Positions 25,052 through 32,949 of a stretch of DNA of 64,000 nucleotides are shown here, in pieces. Both the position numbers and the translations under genes were made by a program. The notes beneath the pieces are model-generated. The model had not been told where the DNA came from. It saw only the letters and a list, made by a program, of their open reading frames with translations, and did not search any database. The DNA is from Methanosphaerula palustris E1-9c (GTDB taxonomy: Archaea; Halobacteriota; Methanomicrobia; Methanomicrobiales; Methanospirillaceae), in the NCBI RefSeq assembly GCF_000021965.1, contig NC_011832.1, positions 1-64,000 of the forward strand, given 5' to 3'. The number at the start of each line of letters is the position of its first letter. The stretch's first letter is position 1.

Positions 25052-25909
25052 TCAGGTTTTGGATTGTCCGATCAGGTGTCGGTGCACCTGTTTGAGTTCG
25101 TTGAGCGAGGCCATCGGATTCCTCTGCAGGTAATCGGCGACCACCGGCTCGTGCACCAGGGTGCACTCACTGCAGTTCCAGACCGTCTTCCCACTTGAAG
25201 CGATCACCTGCTGGCCGAGTTCATCGTCATTACAGGGGTAGAACGGGCAGTAACAGTACCTGCAGGACTGCCCCTTCATATGACACGGGTAGTACGGACA
25301 ACCTTCAGGCTGCCAGGTCACCCAGTGGTTCCCACCAAACCGGCTGTAGATCGAGAAGGCCGGCCGGCTCAGGGCGGTCTGGTCCTTCGGTAGGGAGAGC
25401 GAGCGCCGAAGAAGCGCTGTCCCTGTCGCTTCGATGACCGCAGCCGTCACCTGCGCGTCCTGGCCGGTCCTGGCCGGAGATTCTGTTTCTTCCTCGGTGG
25501 CCGCCACCACCTCCACCCGGTACCCTGGCGTTCCAGCCTCTTCGAGCACCCTGTCGACTGCGGCTACGGCAGTCTCCAGGATCCCGGCCAGCAGACCCGG
25601 TCCGGCCCGATTTGAGACGATCACCACACTCACCGATGACGGCCCAGCATGGGCGAAGGCGGTCACCTGATCACAGCGTGCGACCGCGGCGGTGTTGATC
25701 ATCCCTGCCGAGAAGAGGGTGTACACTGGTCCAACCATCCCGGCTCTGGCTGCAGTCAGTTCTTCAACCCGGCTCTGGTCCTTCTCTTCTACGGATGTGA
25801 CCCTGATCATCACCAGGGGGACGGTCATCAGCAGGGCTGGATCATGCTGGACTGCAACCGTGAAATGACCGCGGAGAAAAAGGGTGGTATCGTCGAGATA
25901 ATATCTCAT
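25052..25909 (-). CDS. CbiZ-like adenosylcobinamide amidohydrolase fused to a Cys-rich small domain
   Basis: The first ~195 residues resemble CbiZ, which removes the nucleotide loop side chain of pseudocobamides for salvage: compare SAGMINTAAVARCD and the helix GLLAGILETAVAAVDRVLEEAG. The C-terminal part holds a Cys-rich module (CPYYPCHMKGQSCRYCYCPFYPC would be 23 residues; its Cys pairs lie between about 206 and 230) like the COG2158 domain of methanogens. ATG 25909 overlaps the stop of the upstream glycyl-radical-module gene (ATGA). The CbiZ assignment rests on a partial resemblance and is moderate; the Cys-rich domain is clearer. Confidence 0.65.
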   Translation of the reverse strand: MRYYLDDTTLFLRGHFTVAVQHDPALLMTVPLVMIRVTSVEEKDQSRVEELTAARAGMVGPVYTLFSAGMINTAAVARCDQVTAFAHAGPSSVSVVIVSNRAGPGLLAGILETAVAAVDRVLEEAGTPGYRVEVVAATEEETESPARTGQDAQVTAAVIEATGTALLRRSLSLPKDQTALSRPAFSIYSRFGGNHWVTWQPEGCPYYPCHMKGQSCRYCYCPFYPCNDDELGQQVIASSGKTVWNCSECTLVHEPVVADYLQRNPMASLNELKQVHRHLIGQSKT

Positions 25910-26268
25910 GCAATGGTGTAGTGGACCCGGTCCTTCAGTTCCTGCTGTTTTCCTGCATTCCAGCCGGAGACATCCTGAAGGTAGCCGGTGACCCGGCTGA
26001 TCTGCACCACATCGTGGGACCCGCAATCCGGACAGACCGCCGCCCCACAGAGTGGACAGTACTCGATCCCTGCGAGCACCTCATGTGAACAGTGGCAGTG
26101 GTCGAGCGGACACATGATCTCTGGGTGTGCCTCGCCACAGTTCGGGCATGGGCTCTCGTCCACGATCAGATGGCATGTGTGACATTTGTACCGCCGTTCC
26201 TCCAGGGGGGTATCGGTGAGTTTGCGGTATTTTGCGGCGAGCTTCCGCTGTTCCTCGCTCCATTCCAT
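25906..26268 (-). CDS. Stand-alone NrdD-type zinc-finger and glycyl-radical module
   Basis: A 120-residue Cys-rich protein. Cys pairs occur at 29/32, 41/44, 53/58/60, 71/74 and 79/82, and the C-terminus reads SRVTGYLQDVSGWNAGKQQE (91-110). This matches the end of anaerobic ribonucleotide reductases, where CPxCG is followed by RVxGYL, whose glycine carries the radical, and by NxGKxxE. Here G95 would be the radical glycine. The catalytic NrdD at 7020-9212 lacks precisely this part. By analogy with YfiD, the spare glycyl-radical subunit of pyruvate formate-lyase, it may complement NrdD in trans. A TTTTAAAA box at 26291-26298, about 27 bases before ATG 26268, indicates a leaderless mRNA. It is co-translated with the CbiZ-like gene. 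Confidence 0.8.
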   Translation of the reverse strand: MEWSEEQRKLAAKYRKLTDTPLEERRYKCHTCHLIVDESPCPNCGEAHPEIMCPLDHCHCSHEVLAGIEYCPLCGAAVCPDCGSHDVVQISRVTGYLQDVSGWNAGKQQELKDRVHYTIA

Positions 26269-26290
26269 AGTATTCAATGGGAGAGACTGC

Positions 26291-26298
26291 TTTTAAAA
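26291..26298 (-). promoter_or_regulatory. TATA box for the glycyl-radical-module operon
   Basis: TTTTAAAA lies 23-30 bases before the ATG at 26268, the spacing expected when transcription starts at the start codon. Confidence 0.5.
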
Positions 26299-26365
26299 CT
26301 TTCAGCCTCAAAAAAGATCAGCAATGGTTCGATCATCTCAGCAGACTCATAGGGTTCATCACTGA

Positions 26366-27016
26366 TCAGGATGATCGTTCATCATTGACGATCGCTGCCA
26401 TCACTGCTGCCTCTTTTGCAGGGTCAGCCGCCCCGTAGATCGTCCTGCCGACGATCACCCCTTCGACCAGCGGGAGCACCGAACGAAGGTCGCCGCCCTG
26501 CGTACCAATGCCGGGGCTGTAGATCTTTCTCGATCGGACCACACTGCGGAGGGCCCGGATCCGTTCCGGTCGGGTGGCCGGGGCGATGATCCCGTCGGCC
26601 CTGCATTCCACCGCCAGGGTTGCGATCTGCTCGGCCACCCCGCGGGAGAAGAACGAGAGGGCCCCTGGGTGGGACATCTCCGCCACCACGAAACATTCTC
26701 CACCATAGGCATGGGCCGCGTCTACACAGGCCTCCACGGCGTCTCTGCCGGTGAATCCGTGGCAGATGATCGCATCGAACCCGGCCGAGAAGACCTGGTT
26801 GGCGATCAGCCCGTTGGTGTTGGGGATGTCGGCCACCTTGAAGTCCGCGATCAGCGGCAACCCGAGGTCGGCGAGGTCCTTGACGACGCCCAGACCCGCC
26901 GAGAGGATCAGTGGGTAGCCGAGTTTGATGGCGTCCAGCGAGGCCGCGCAGGACTCGGCCACCTCGCGGGCATACATCGGGTCGAGCAGGTCGAGGGCGA
27001 GGATCAGATCAGCCAT
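26366..27016 (-). CDS. pyrF: Orotidine 5'-phosphate decarboxylase
   Basis: Last step of UMP synthesis. The 216-residue product has the active-site motif DFKVADIPNT (about 58-67) and the C-terminal phosphate-binding GVIVGRTIYGA. It overlaps the upstream deoxyhypusine synthase gene by 8 bases, so it is the distal gene of that operon. Confidence 0.95.
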   Translation of the reverse strand: MADLILALDLLDPMYAREVAESCAASLDAIKLGYPLILSAGLGVVKDLADLGLPLIADFKVADIPNTNGLIANQVFSAGFDAIICHGFTGRDAVEACVDAAHAYGGECFVVAEMSHPGALSFFSRGVAEQIATLAVECRADGIIAPATRPERIRALRSVVRSRKIYSPGIGTQGGDLRSVLPLVEGVIVGRTIYGAADPAKEAAVMAAIVNDERSS

Positions 27017-27944
27017 GGAGCATCTCCTCGAGGGTTGCGGCCACGATCAACGGGAAGGTGATCGTCGCGTCGGCATAGACGGTGACGGCCTGCCCCTCCT
27101 CGGTGATCTTACCCCAGGACCTGGCCTCGTCGAGGGTCGCCCCGGAGAGACCGCCGAGGTCGGGTCGATCGCCGGTCAGCTGGACCGCGTACGAGAAGCC
27201 ATTCGGGGTCATTAGCATCGACTGGAGGATGAAGTTCTTCGGCACCCCGCCGCCGATCAGAAAGGCGCCGGCTTTTTCGGTCGCAAAACAGCGGTCGAGC
27301 AGGGCCGGCATGTCCTTAAAGGCGTCGATGGTGACCTTGTGCGTCTGAGAGAAGAGCCAGTACTGCAGCCCGAGCATCGAGTCCTGCAGGGCCGGGCAGT
27401 AGACCGGAATGCCGGCCCTGGCTGCCTCAGCGAGGATCCCGGTCTTCAGGTGGAGGCCGATATGCCGCAGGAGTTCACTGATCGAGATCACCGAGCCCTC
27501 CTCGAGATCCCCGTAGACCTCCTGCATGAACTCCTCGAAGTGGATGAAGGCCTCGTTTGGGAGGAAGACATCGTAGATACGGTTGATCTCTTCGTGGAGG
27601 AGTTCGACATCCGAGCAGTCGGCCGTGCCATGGTAGTGGTGGCAGCCGATCGCCTCGATCACGTCGTGGGTCAGGTTCGCACCGGTGGAGACGAGCAGGT
27701 CGATATGCCCGTCCCGGATCAGGTCCGATACGATCCCGCCCATCCCTGCCGGGACCATCGCTCCGGCGAGGCCGAAGAACTTGGTCGTCTCGGTGTCCTC
27801 AAGCATCCTGCGATAGATCGTCACCGCTTCCGCCAGCGATCCCCCGTTGTACGCCCCAGCCCCTCTCAGTGCGGCGACGAGCGCCCCGACGCTCATCCCT
27901 GCTGTGAGGTGCGCCTGTTTGACCGGCTCATTGCATCCCTTCAT
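27009..27944 (-). CDS. dys: Deoxyhypusine synthase
   Basis: Transfers the aminobutyl group of spermidine to a lysine of aIF5A. The 311-residue product has the NAD-binding GAMVPAGMGG region, TGANLTHD, and the catalytic Lys in EARSWGKI near the C-terminus. ATG 27944 is preferred over GTG 27953 because AGGTGG lies at the right distance before it. It is followed by pyrF with an overlap. Confidence 0.93.
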   Translation of the reverse strand: MKGCNEPVKQAHLTAGMSVGALVAALRGAGAYNGGSLAEAVTIYRRMLEDTETTKFFGLAGAMVPAGMGGIVSDLIRDGHIDLLVSTGANLTHDVIEAIGCHHYHGTADCSDVELLHEEINRIYDVFLPNEAFIHFEEFMQEVYGDLEEGSVISISELLRHIGLHLKTGILAEAARAGIPVYCPALQDSMLGLQYWLFSQTHKVTIDAFKDMPALLDRCFATEKAGAFLIGGGVPKNFILQSMLMTPNGFSYAVQLTGDRPDLGGLSGATLDEARSWGKITEEGQAVTVYADATITFPLIVAATLEEMLHG

Positions 27945-28009
27945 AGTCGCCACCTGCGGATGCAGGAATGTTGGTCCTCATCAAAGATAACTCCTCGCAG
28001 CCCCCAGGT

Positions 28010-29257
28010 TCACTGTTCAGGGCAGGGGTCCGGAGCAGGGCCGGTTCCCCTGCAGAGGGGCTTTGCCAGGTGCCGGCGAGCCACCGAAGGTACCTCGTAC
28101 CATCTGCAGGCGAGGGTTCGCTGCTGCATCTTCACCTCGGGCTCTGCGCTCTTTTCGCCACAGTGCCGGCACTTGTACCCCTGTCCGCGGCCTGCACTGG
28201 TCATCCGCCGGGTGCAGGCAGCACAGAGCGGCGGCCGGCGGGTCACTGCGTCAGCCATCGTCCGGACCTGCAGTTTCTCCAGGTTCAGTGATCCCCCCTT
28301 GTAACTCCCGGTCACCGCCACCTGGTCTCCCGGGATGAGGGCTCGGATGATGTCGCGGAAGCCCTTTGTTGGTTCGTAGGCCATTGCCGGCAGGGTCGCA
28401 CCGTCCTCCCCTTCGAGGAGCAGGGTCACATGCCCGCCCTGGCCGGTGACTGGCACTGCGGTGACGGTCCCGTCCAGACGGTACGACCGCCCGTCGAGCA
28501 GTCTGCCGATCACCCCTTCGACCAGGTGGGCATCGGTTCCCTGGTTGGTCCGGTAGATCTGCTCGAGGGCTGGCAGTTCGGTCTCCAGGTACGACCTGGC
28601 CAGCGTCACCCAGGCAGGTGAGACCCCCCGGATTCCGAAGAGGACCGGGTCGGGGGTGTGCGGCACGCAGACCACCGTGCTGTTCACCGTATCCACCGTG
28701 TCCCATGTCTGCGGGAAGGTCGCCGCCTCTGCCGTAAAGAAGGACTCTTCGTCGATCTGTCGGTGGGTCCCCCAGCAGGACGGGTCCCGGTAGGCGAGCA
28801 GTTCGGCGGTCGAATCGGGGAGGTCGCTCGCAATCGCCGCTGCCGCCCCGATCAGTCCTCTCCTGTTCTTATAGCCCCGGTACCGGGCGCCCCAGGTCTC
28901 CAGCACCGCCTCTGCCTCGGCGATCGTGCAGAAGTCCTGCAGTGCCTGGTGATAGAAGGCAGGGTCGGGCCGTTCAGCCACCACCGCCACGCCGGGGTTC
29001 GTCTCGACCCCATCGAACTCCGCCAGTTCCTCGACGGCAGCACAGGCGAGTGCGAACCCCTCCTCCAGATCTCCATCAGCCTCGATGGCGATGGCTGCGT
29101 TTCCCCTGGTCTTGAACTTGACGTTGGGGTTCAGCCGGATCAGCCGGACCTCTCTGACCGTAAACCCAGCCTTCTTCAGCCGGCTGATCAGCACCGCCCC
29201 GAGGTAGGTGGTGCACATCCCCTCCCGTGAATCGGTGTCGTCGATCCCGATGATCAT
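28010..29257 (-). CDS. tiaS: tRNA(Ile2) 2-agmatinylcytidine synthetase TiaS
   Basis: Modifies the wobble C of tRNA(Ile) with agmatine so that it reads AUA. The 415-residue protein starts MIIGIDDTDSREGMCTTYLG with the DDTDS catalytic motif, has an OB-fold region near 265-345 and a C-terminal zinc ribbon (CAACTRRM...YKCRHCG). It is likely the first gene of tiaS-dys-pyrF, two of which act on the translation apparatus. It is divergent from an HTH regulator with only 49 bases between the starts. Confidence 0.95.
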   Translation of the reverse strand: MIIGIDDTDSREGMCTTYLGAVLISRLKKAGFTVREVRLIRLNPNVKFKTRGNAAIAIEADGDLEEGFALACAAVEELAEFDGVETNPGVAVVAERPDPAFYHQALQDFCTIAEAEAVLETWGARYRGYKNRRGLIGAAAAIASDLPDSTAELLAYRDPSCWGTHRQIDEESFFTAEAATFPQTWDTVDTVNSTVVCVPHTPDPVLFGIRGVSPAWVTLARSYLETELPALEQIYRTNQGTDAHLVEGVIGRLLDGRSYRLDGTVTAVPVTGQGGHVTLLLEGEDGATLPAMAYEPTKGFRDIIRALIPGDQVAVTGSYKGGSLNLEKLQVRTMADAVTRRPPLCAACTRRMTSAGRGQGYKCRHCGEKSAEPEVKMQQRTLACRWYEVPSVARRHLAKPLCRGTGPAPDPCPEQ

Positions 29258-29306
29258 AACCTTATTCTTTATTAGCCCGTTGGGCCTATATGCATTCGTC
29301 AGGTCA

Positions 29307-30218
29307 ATGGTGCAGGATCGGCTCTTCCAGAAGGCGATCAGCGTGCTGCTGATCGCCGGTTATGAGGTCTCGGAACGATGTGCGATACGTCCACGTAGTT
29401 TTGACCTCATCGCTGAGAAGGGCGGCCTGCTGCTGATCATCAAGGTCTCGTCCCCGATCGATAATGTCTCTGAAGAGATCGCAAGGGACCTCGACCTGAT
29501 TGCCGGTCATCTCGAAGGTTCTCCGTTGATCATCGGCGGCCGGGCTCGGGATACGGATCTTGAGCGGGGTGCGGTCTACCTGCGGTACGGGATCATCGCC
29601 ATCAACCCCGAGACCCTGTACGACTACTTGGTCGACGGGATCCCGCCGCTGGTCTACGCCTCTCCAGGGGGGCTGTACGTGAATATCAACGGGGATGTCC
29701 TCCGGGGGCTGCGCGAGCAACGGAACATGTCCCTCGGGGATCTGGGTGCGGTGCTCGGTGTCTCGCGGCGGACGATCAGCAAGTACGAGAGCGGGATGGG
29801 GACCACGCTCGAGATCGCCATCAAGATCGAGGAGGTCTTTGACTCGGGGGTGATTGAGTCGATCGACCTGTTGAAGTACACCTCCCACTTTGCAAATAAG
29901 CCACAGGAACGGCTCCCTGTCCAGGCACTGGCCGTGCTCGAGCGGATCGGGCTCGAGCTGCATGCGCTCCGGCGTGCACCGTTTCAGGCGCTGGCCACCT
30001 TTGAAGGGGAGATGATCCTGACCGGGTACGGTACGGCGCAGAAGGTGGTCAAGCGCGCCGGTCTGATCGGAAATCTCTCTGCGATCACGCATACGCACGC
30101 GATGTGCGTGGCGATCGATGGTTCGATCCGGAAGAAGGTCGGGCAGACGCTGATTATCGGCGAGGAGGAACTTCATGACATCGAGGACGGCGAGGAACTG
30201 ATTGAACTCTTCGATTAG
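29307..30218 (+). CDS. HTH (XRE-like) transcriptional regulator, COG1395 type
   Basis: A 303-residue archaeal regulator. Residues 1-120 resemble a restriction-endonuclease-like or sensor fold (SFDLIAEKGGLLLIIKV), the Cro/CI-type HTH spans about 132-165 (SLGDLGAVLGVSRRTISKYE), and an uncharacterised C-terminal domain follows. The ATG at 29307 sits about 20 bases after a CTATATG element, suggesting a leaderless mRNA. Target genes are unknown; the divergent tiaS and the following thermosome gene are candidates by position. Confidence 0.85.
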   Translation: MVQDRLFQKAISVLLIAGYEVSERCAIRPRSFDLIAEKGGLLLIIKVSSPIDNVSEEIARDLDLIAGHLEGSPLIIGGRARDTDLERGAVYLRYGIIAINPETLYDYLVDGIPPLVYASPGGLYVNINGDVLRGLREQRNMSLGDLGAVLGVSRRTISKYESGMGTTLEIAIKIEEVFDSGVIESIDLLKYTSHFANKPQERLPVQALAVLERIGLELHALRRAPFQALATFEGEMILTGYGTAQKVVKRAGLIGNLSAITHTHAMCVAIDGSIRKKVGQTLIIGEEELHDIEDGEELIELFD

Positions 30219-30219
30219 A

Positions 30220-30234
30220 CGAAATTTTTATATA
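30220..30234 (+). promoter_or_regulatory. BRE/TATA promoter of the thermosome gene
   Basis: CGAAA followed by TTTTTATATA forms a strong archaeal BRE/TATA pair just after the regulator stop codon. It predicts transcription from about 30258, giving a 15-20 base leader with AAGGTGAT. Confidence 0.75.
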
Positions 30235-30274
30235 GAACCACAAACCAAATTTATCGCTACATAAGGTGATAACT

Positions 30275-31930
30275 TTGTCTCAACAGCTTGCAGGACAGCC
30301 AATCTTTATTCTTAAGGAAGGGAGTTCACGGACTCGTGGACGCGACGCGCAGGGGAACAACATCAATGCAGCCAAGGCTGTTGCGAATGCAGTCAGGACC
30401 ACGCTCGGACCAAAGGGCATGGACAAGATGCTCGTCGACACCATCGGTGATGTCGTAATCACCAATGACGGTGTCACAATTCTCAAGGAGATGGACATCG
30501 AGCACCCGGCCGCAAAGATGATGGTCGAGGTCGCTAAGACCCAGGACGATGAAGTCGGTGACGGAACCACGACCGCTGTCGTGATCGCCGGCGAACTCTT
30601 AAAGCGTGCAGAAGACCTTCTTGACCAGGACGTTCACCCAACCGTGATCGCTCACGGATACCGGATGGCAGCAGAGAAGGCTCAGGAGATCCTCGCCGAG
30701 ATTGCGATCCCGGTGAAGGCCACTGACCTCGCAATGCTGAAGAAGATCTCAGAGACCGCGATGACCGGCAAGGGTGCAGAGGCTGCCAAGGACAAGCTCT
30801 GCGACCTGGTCGTCAGGGCAGTCACGATGGTCGCCGAAGAGGATGGCACTGTCGACAAGGACAACATCAAGGTGGAGAAGAAGGTCGGCGGTTCGATCCA
30901 GGACTCCGAGATCATCGAGGGGATGCTGATCGACAAGGAACGCGTCCACCCAGGGATGCCAAAGAAGGTCGTCGGCGCGAAGATTCTGCTCTTAAATGCA
31001 GCGGTCGAGTTCAAGAAGACCGAAGTCGATGCTGAGATCAACATCACGAGCCCAGACCAGCTCCAGTCATTCCTCGACGAGGAAGAGCGGATGATCCGGA
31101 CCATCGTCGAGAAGATCATCGCCAGCGGCGCGAACGTCCTCTTCTGTCAGAAGGGTATCGACGACATTGCCCAGCACTACCTTGCGAAGGCAAAGATCTT
31201 CGGGGTCCGCCGTGTAAAGAAGAGCGACATGGAGAAGCTGGCCCGTGCGACCGGTGCCACCATGGTCTCTTCGATCGACGCGATCAGCAAGGACGAGCTC
31301 GGCACTGCAGGGCTCATCGAGGAGAAGAAGGTCTCCGGCGAAGAGATGATCTTCGTCACCGAGTGCTCCAACCCCAAGGCGGTCTCGATCATCGTCCGCG
31401 GTGGGACCGAGCACGTCGTCGACGAGCTCGAGCGTGCGATGGAGGATGCTATCAGGGTCGTCTCCGTCGTCATCGAGGACAAGAAGCTGGTCGCCGGCGG
31501 CGGTTCACCAGAGACCGAGCTCTCCCAGCGCCTGAAGATCTATGCGTCCAGCGTCGGTGGCCGCGCACAGCTCGCCATCGAAGCCTTCGCCAGCGCCCTT
31601 GAGATCATCCCGAGGACCCTTGCGGAGAATGCAGGGCTCGACCCCATCGATATGCTCGTCGAGCTCCGTGCAGCCCATGAGAAGGGACAGAAGACCGCAG
31701 GTCTCGATGTCTACGAAGGCAAGGCAGGGGACATGCTGGCAGCAGGGGTCATCGAGCCGCTGCGGGTCAAGACCCAGGCCATCTCCAGCGCTGCAGAGGC
31801 AGCTGTGATGATCCTCAGAATCGACGATGTCATCGCATCGTCCAAGTCAGCAGCCCCAGAAGGCATGCCACCAGGTGGAATGGGCGGCATGCCACCGGGT
31901 ATGGGCGGTATGGGTGGCATGGACTACTGA
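30275..31930 (+). CDS. thsA: Thermosome subunit (group II chaperonin)
   Basis: ATP-driven protein-folding chaperonin. The 551-residue product has GDGTTT at 95-100, the nucleotide-binding TLGPKGMDK near 43-51 and ends with a Gly-Met rich tail ([18 protein letters not shown]). The TTG at 30275 is chosen because AAGGTGAT lies 4 bases before it and because thermosome proteins commonly begin [16 protein letters not shown]; the GTG at 30266 lies within the ribosome-binding site. Codon use is strongly C/G-ending, in line with high expression. Confidence 0.97.
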   Translation: MSQQLAGQPIFILKEGSSRTRGRDAQGNNINAAKAVANAVRTTLGPKGMDKMLVDTIGDVVITNDGVTILKEMDIEHPAAKMMVEVAKTQDDEVGDGTTTAVVIAGELLKRAEDLLDQDVHPTVIAHGYRMAAEKAQEILAEIAIPVKATDLAMLKKISETAMTGKGAEAAKDKLCDLVVRAVTMVAEEDGTVDKDNIKVEKKVGGSIQDSEIIEGMLIDKERVHPGMPKKVVGAKILLLNAAVEFKKTEVDAEINITSPDQLQSFLDEEERMIRTIVEKIIASGANVLFCQKGIDDIAQHYLAKAKIFGVRRVKKSDMEKLARATGATMVSSIDAISKDELGTAGLIEEKKVSGEEMIFVTECSNPKAVSIIVRGGTEHVVDELERAMEDAIRVVSVVIEDKKLVAGGGSPETELSQRLKIYASSVGGRAQLAIEAFASALEIIPRTLAENAGLDPIDMLVELRAAHEKGQKTAGLDVYEGKAGDMLAAGVIEPLRVKTQAISSAAEAAVMILRIDDVIASSKSAAPEGMPPGGMGGMPPGMGGMGGMDY

Positions 31931-31978
31931 AGTCCAACCCCTTACCCCGATTTTTCATCAGTGGGCAGAGAGCCTGGC

Positions 31979-32038
31979 GGGGCGAAGCCCCCCAAACTTC
32001 ATGATCCCAGGGTCTGGCCGAAGAGCCAGGAACTCTGG
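31979..32038 (+). other. Two stable hairpins downstream of the thermosome gene
   Basis: A GGGGC-GAA-GCCCC hairpin (31979-31991) is followed by a second, larger stem-loop (32007-32038: CCAG...CTGG closing an inner TGGC/GCCA stem), then by TTTTTT at 32046-32051. It may be a terminator, a stabilising 3' structure or a small RNA. Confidence 0.45.
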
Positions 32039-32101
32039 AATCGACCTTTTTTGAGTTCCTTGAATCAAATGTGATAAAAAAGAAGAGTGAATCTCTTCGC
32101 T

Positions 32102-32386
32102 TCAGCGTTTCTGCTTGGGGAGAGCCCGGAGCTTCTCGATCTCCTCCTTTCCTTCCGCCCGGAGGAGGAAGGTGCCGCGGCAGGGCTTGGTGTACGGGAA
32201 GATCACATCGTCGCCATCGACGCCGATGGTGACTGGGGGCACCCCGATCAGGTAACTCTCGAAGAGCCGATACCCAGGTTGGACCTCGTAGTACTCGGAG
32301 AAGTGCGCCCTGATGTACTCGCTGCTCTCCTTGAACGAGGCCCCCTGGAGGAGGACCTCGTAGTTGATGTTGTCGATGCAGCTCAT
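32102..32386 (-). CDS. DUF1894-type methanogen protein
   Basis: A 94-residue protein (SCIDNINYEVLLQGASFKESSEYI...) resembling the DUF1894 family found mainly in methanogens. Function unknown. It overlaps the preceding DUF1890-type gene by 4 bases; the two families recur as neighbours, which suggests that they act together. Confidence 0.7.
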   Translation of the reverse strand: MSCIDNINYEVLLQGASFKESSEYIRAHFSEYYEVQPGYRLFESYLIGVPPVTIGVDGDDVIFPYTKPCRGTFLLRAEGKEEIEKLRALPKQKR

Positions 32387-32853
32387 GCCAGTACCTCCTT
32401 CAGTTTATGCACCAGTGGCATCGGGTTATGGACGGCCTTTGCGACGACCTTCTCGCAGGGGAAGGTGATCGTGGCCGCCACCTCCTCGGCATGCTCGCCA
32501 TAGATGACGGCGATCAGTCTTCCACTGGAGATGGCCGACATGGTGCCAGCGTATGAGACCCCGCCGTCGTTGTGGACGAAGACGAAGATCTCGTCGAAGT
32601 CGCGTTCCTTCTCTGCGATCGCCGCAATACAGGCGTCGAGGTCGATGGAAGTTCCGATGTAGTGCCCTTCGGGGTCGGCGACGTCGATCAATTTTCTAGC
32701 CGAGGTGGTCCCGGCGATGGTTGGCAGGACCCCGTGCGCTTTGAGGGCGTGGCAGAGATAGATCGCGAGACTGGTCTGCACCGGCACCTGCGGGCACCCG
32801 AGCAGGATCAGTGCGGTCGGTGCGTTCTCTCCTGTGGTGGTTTCTGTATCCAT
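32383..32853 (-). CDS. DUF1890-type methanogen protein
   Basis: A 156-residue Rossmann-like protein: TALILLGCPQVPVQTSLAIYL near the N-terminus is typical of DUF1890, followed by a FDEIFVFVHNDGGVSYAGTM segment. No enzyme activity is known to me. ATG 32853, with GGAGTG six bases before it, is preferred to ATG 32910, whose extra 19 residues (MTRVSGAGAAPDSPDWSAA) look non-conserved. Confidence 0.7.
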   Translation of the reverse strand: MDTETTTGENAPTALILLGCPQVPVQTSLAIYLCHALKAHGVLPTIAGTTSARKLIDVADPEGHYIGTSIDLDACIAAIAEKERDFDEIFVFVHNDGGVSYAGTMSAISSGRLIAVIYGEHAEEVAATITFPCEKVVAKAVHNPMPLVHKLKEVLA

Positions 32854-32949
32854 TGCAGCACTCCAGTCCGGGCTGTCCGGGGCAGCGCCTGCCCCAGAGA
32901 CCCGGGTCATGTACTCTAGTATCGTGGGGGGAGAGATAATACCCTCCTT

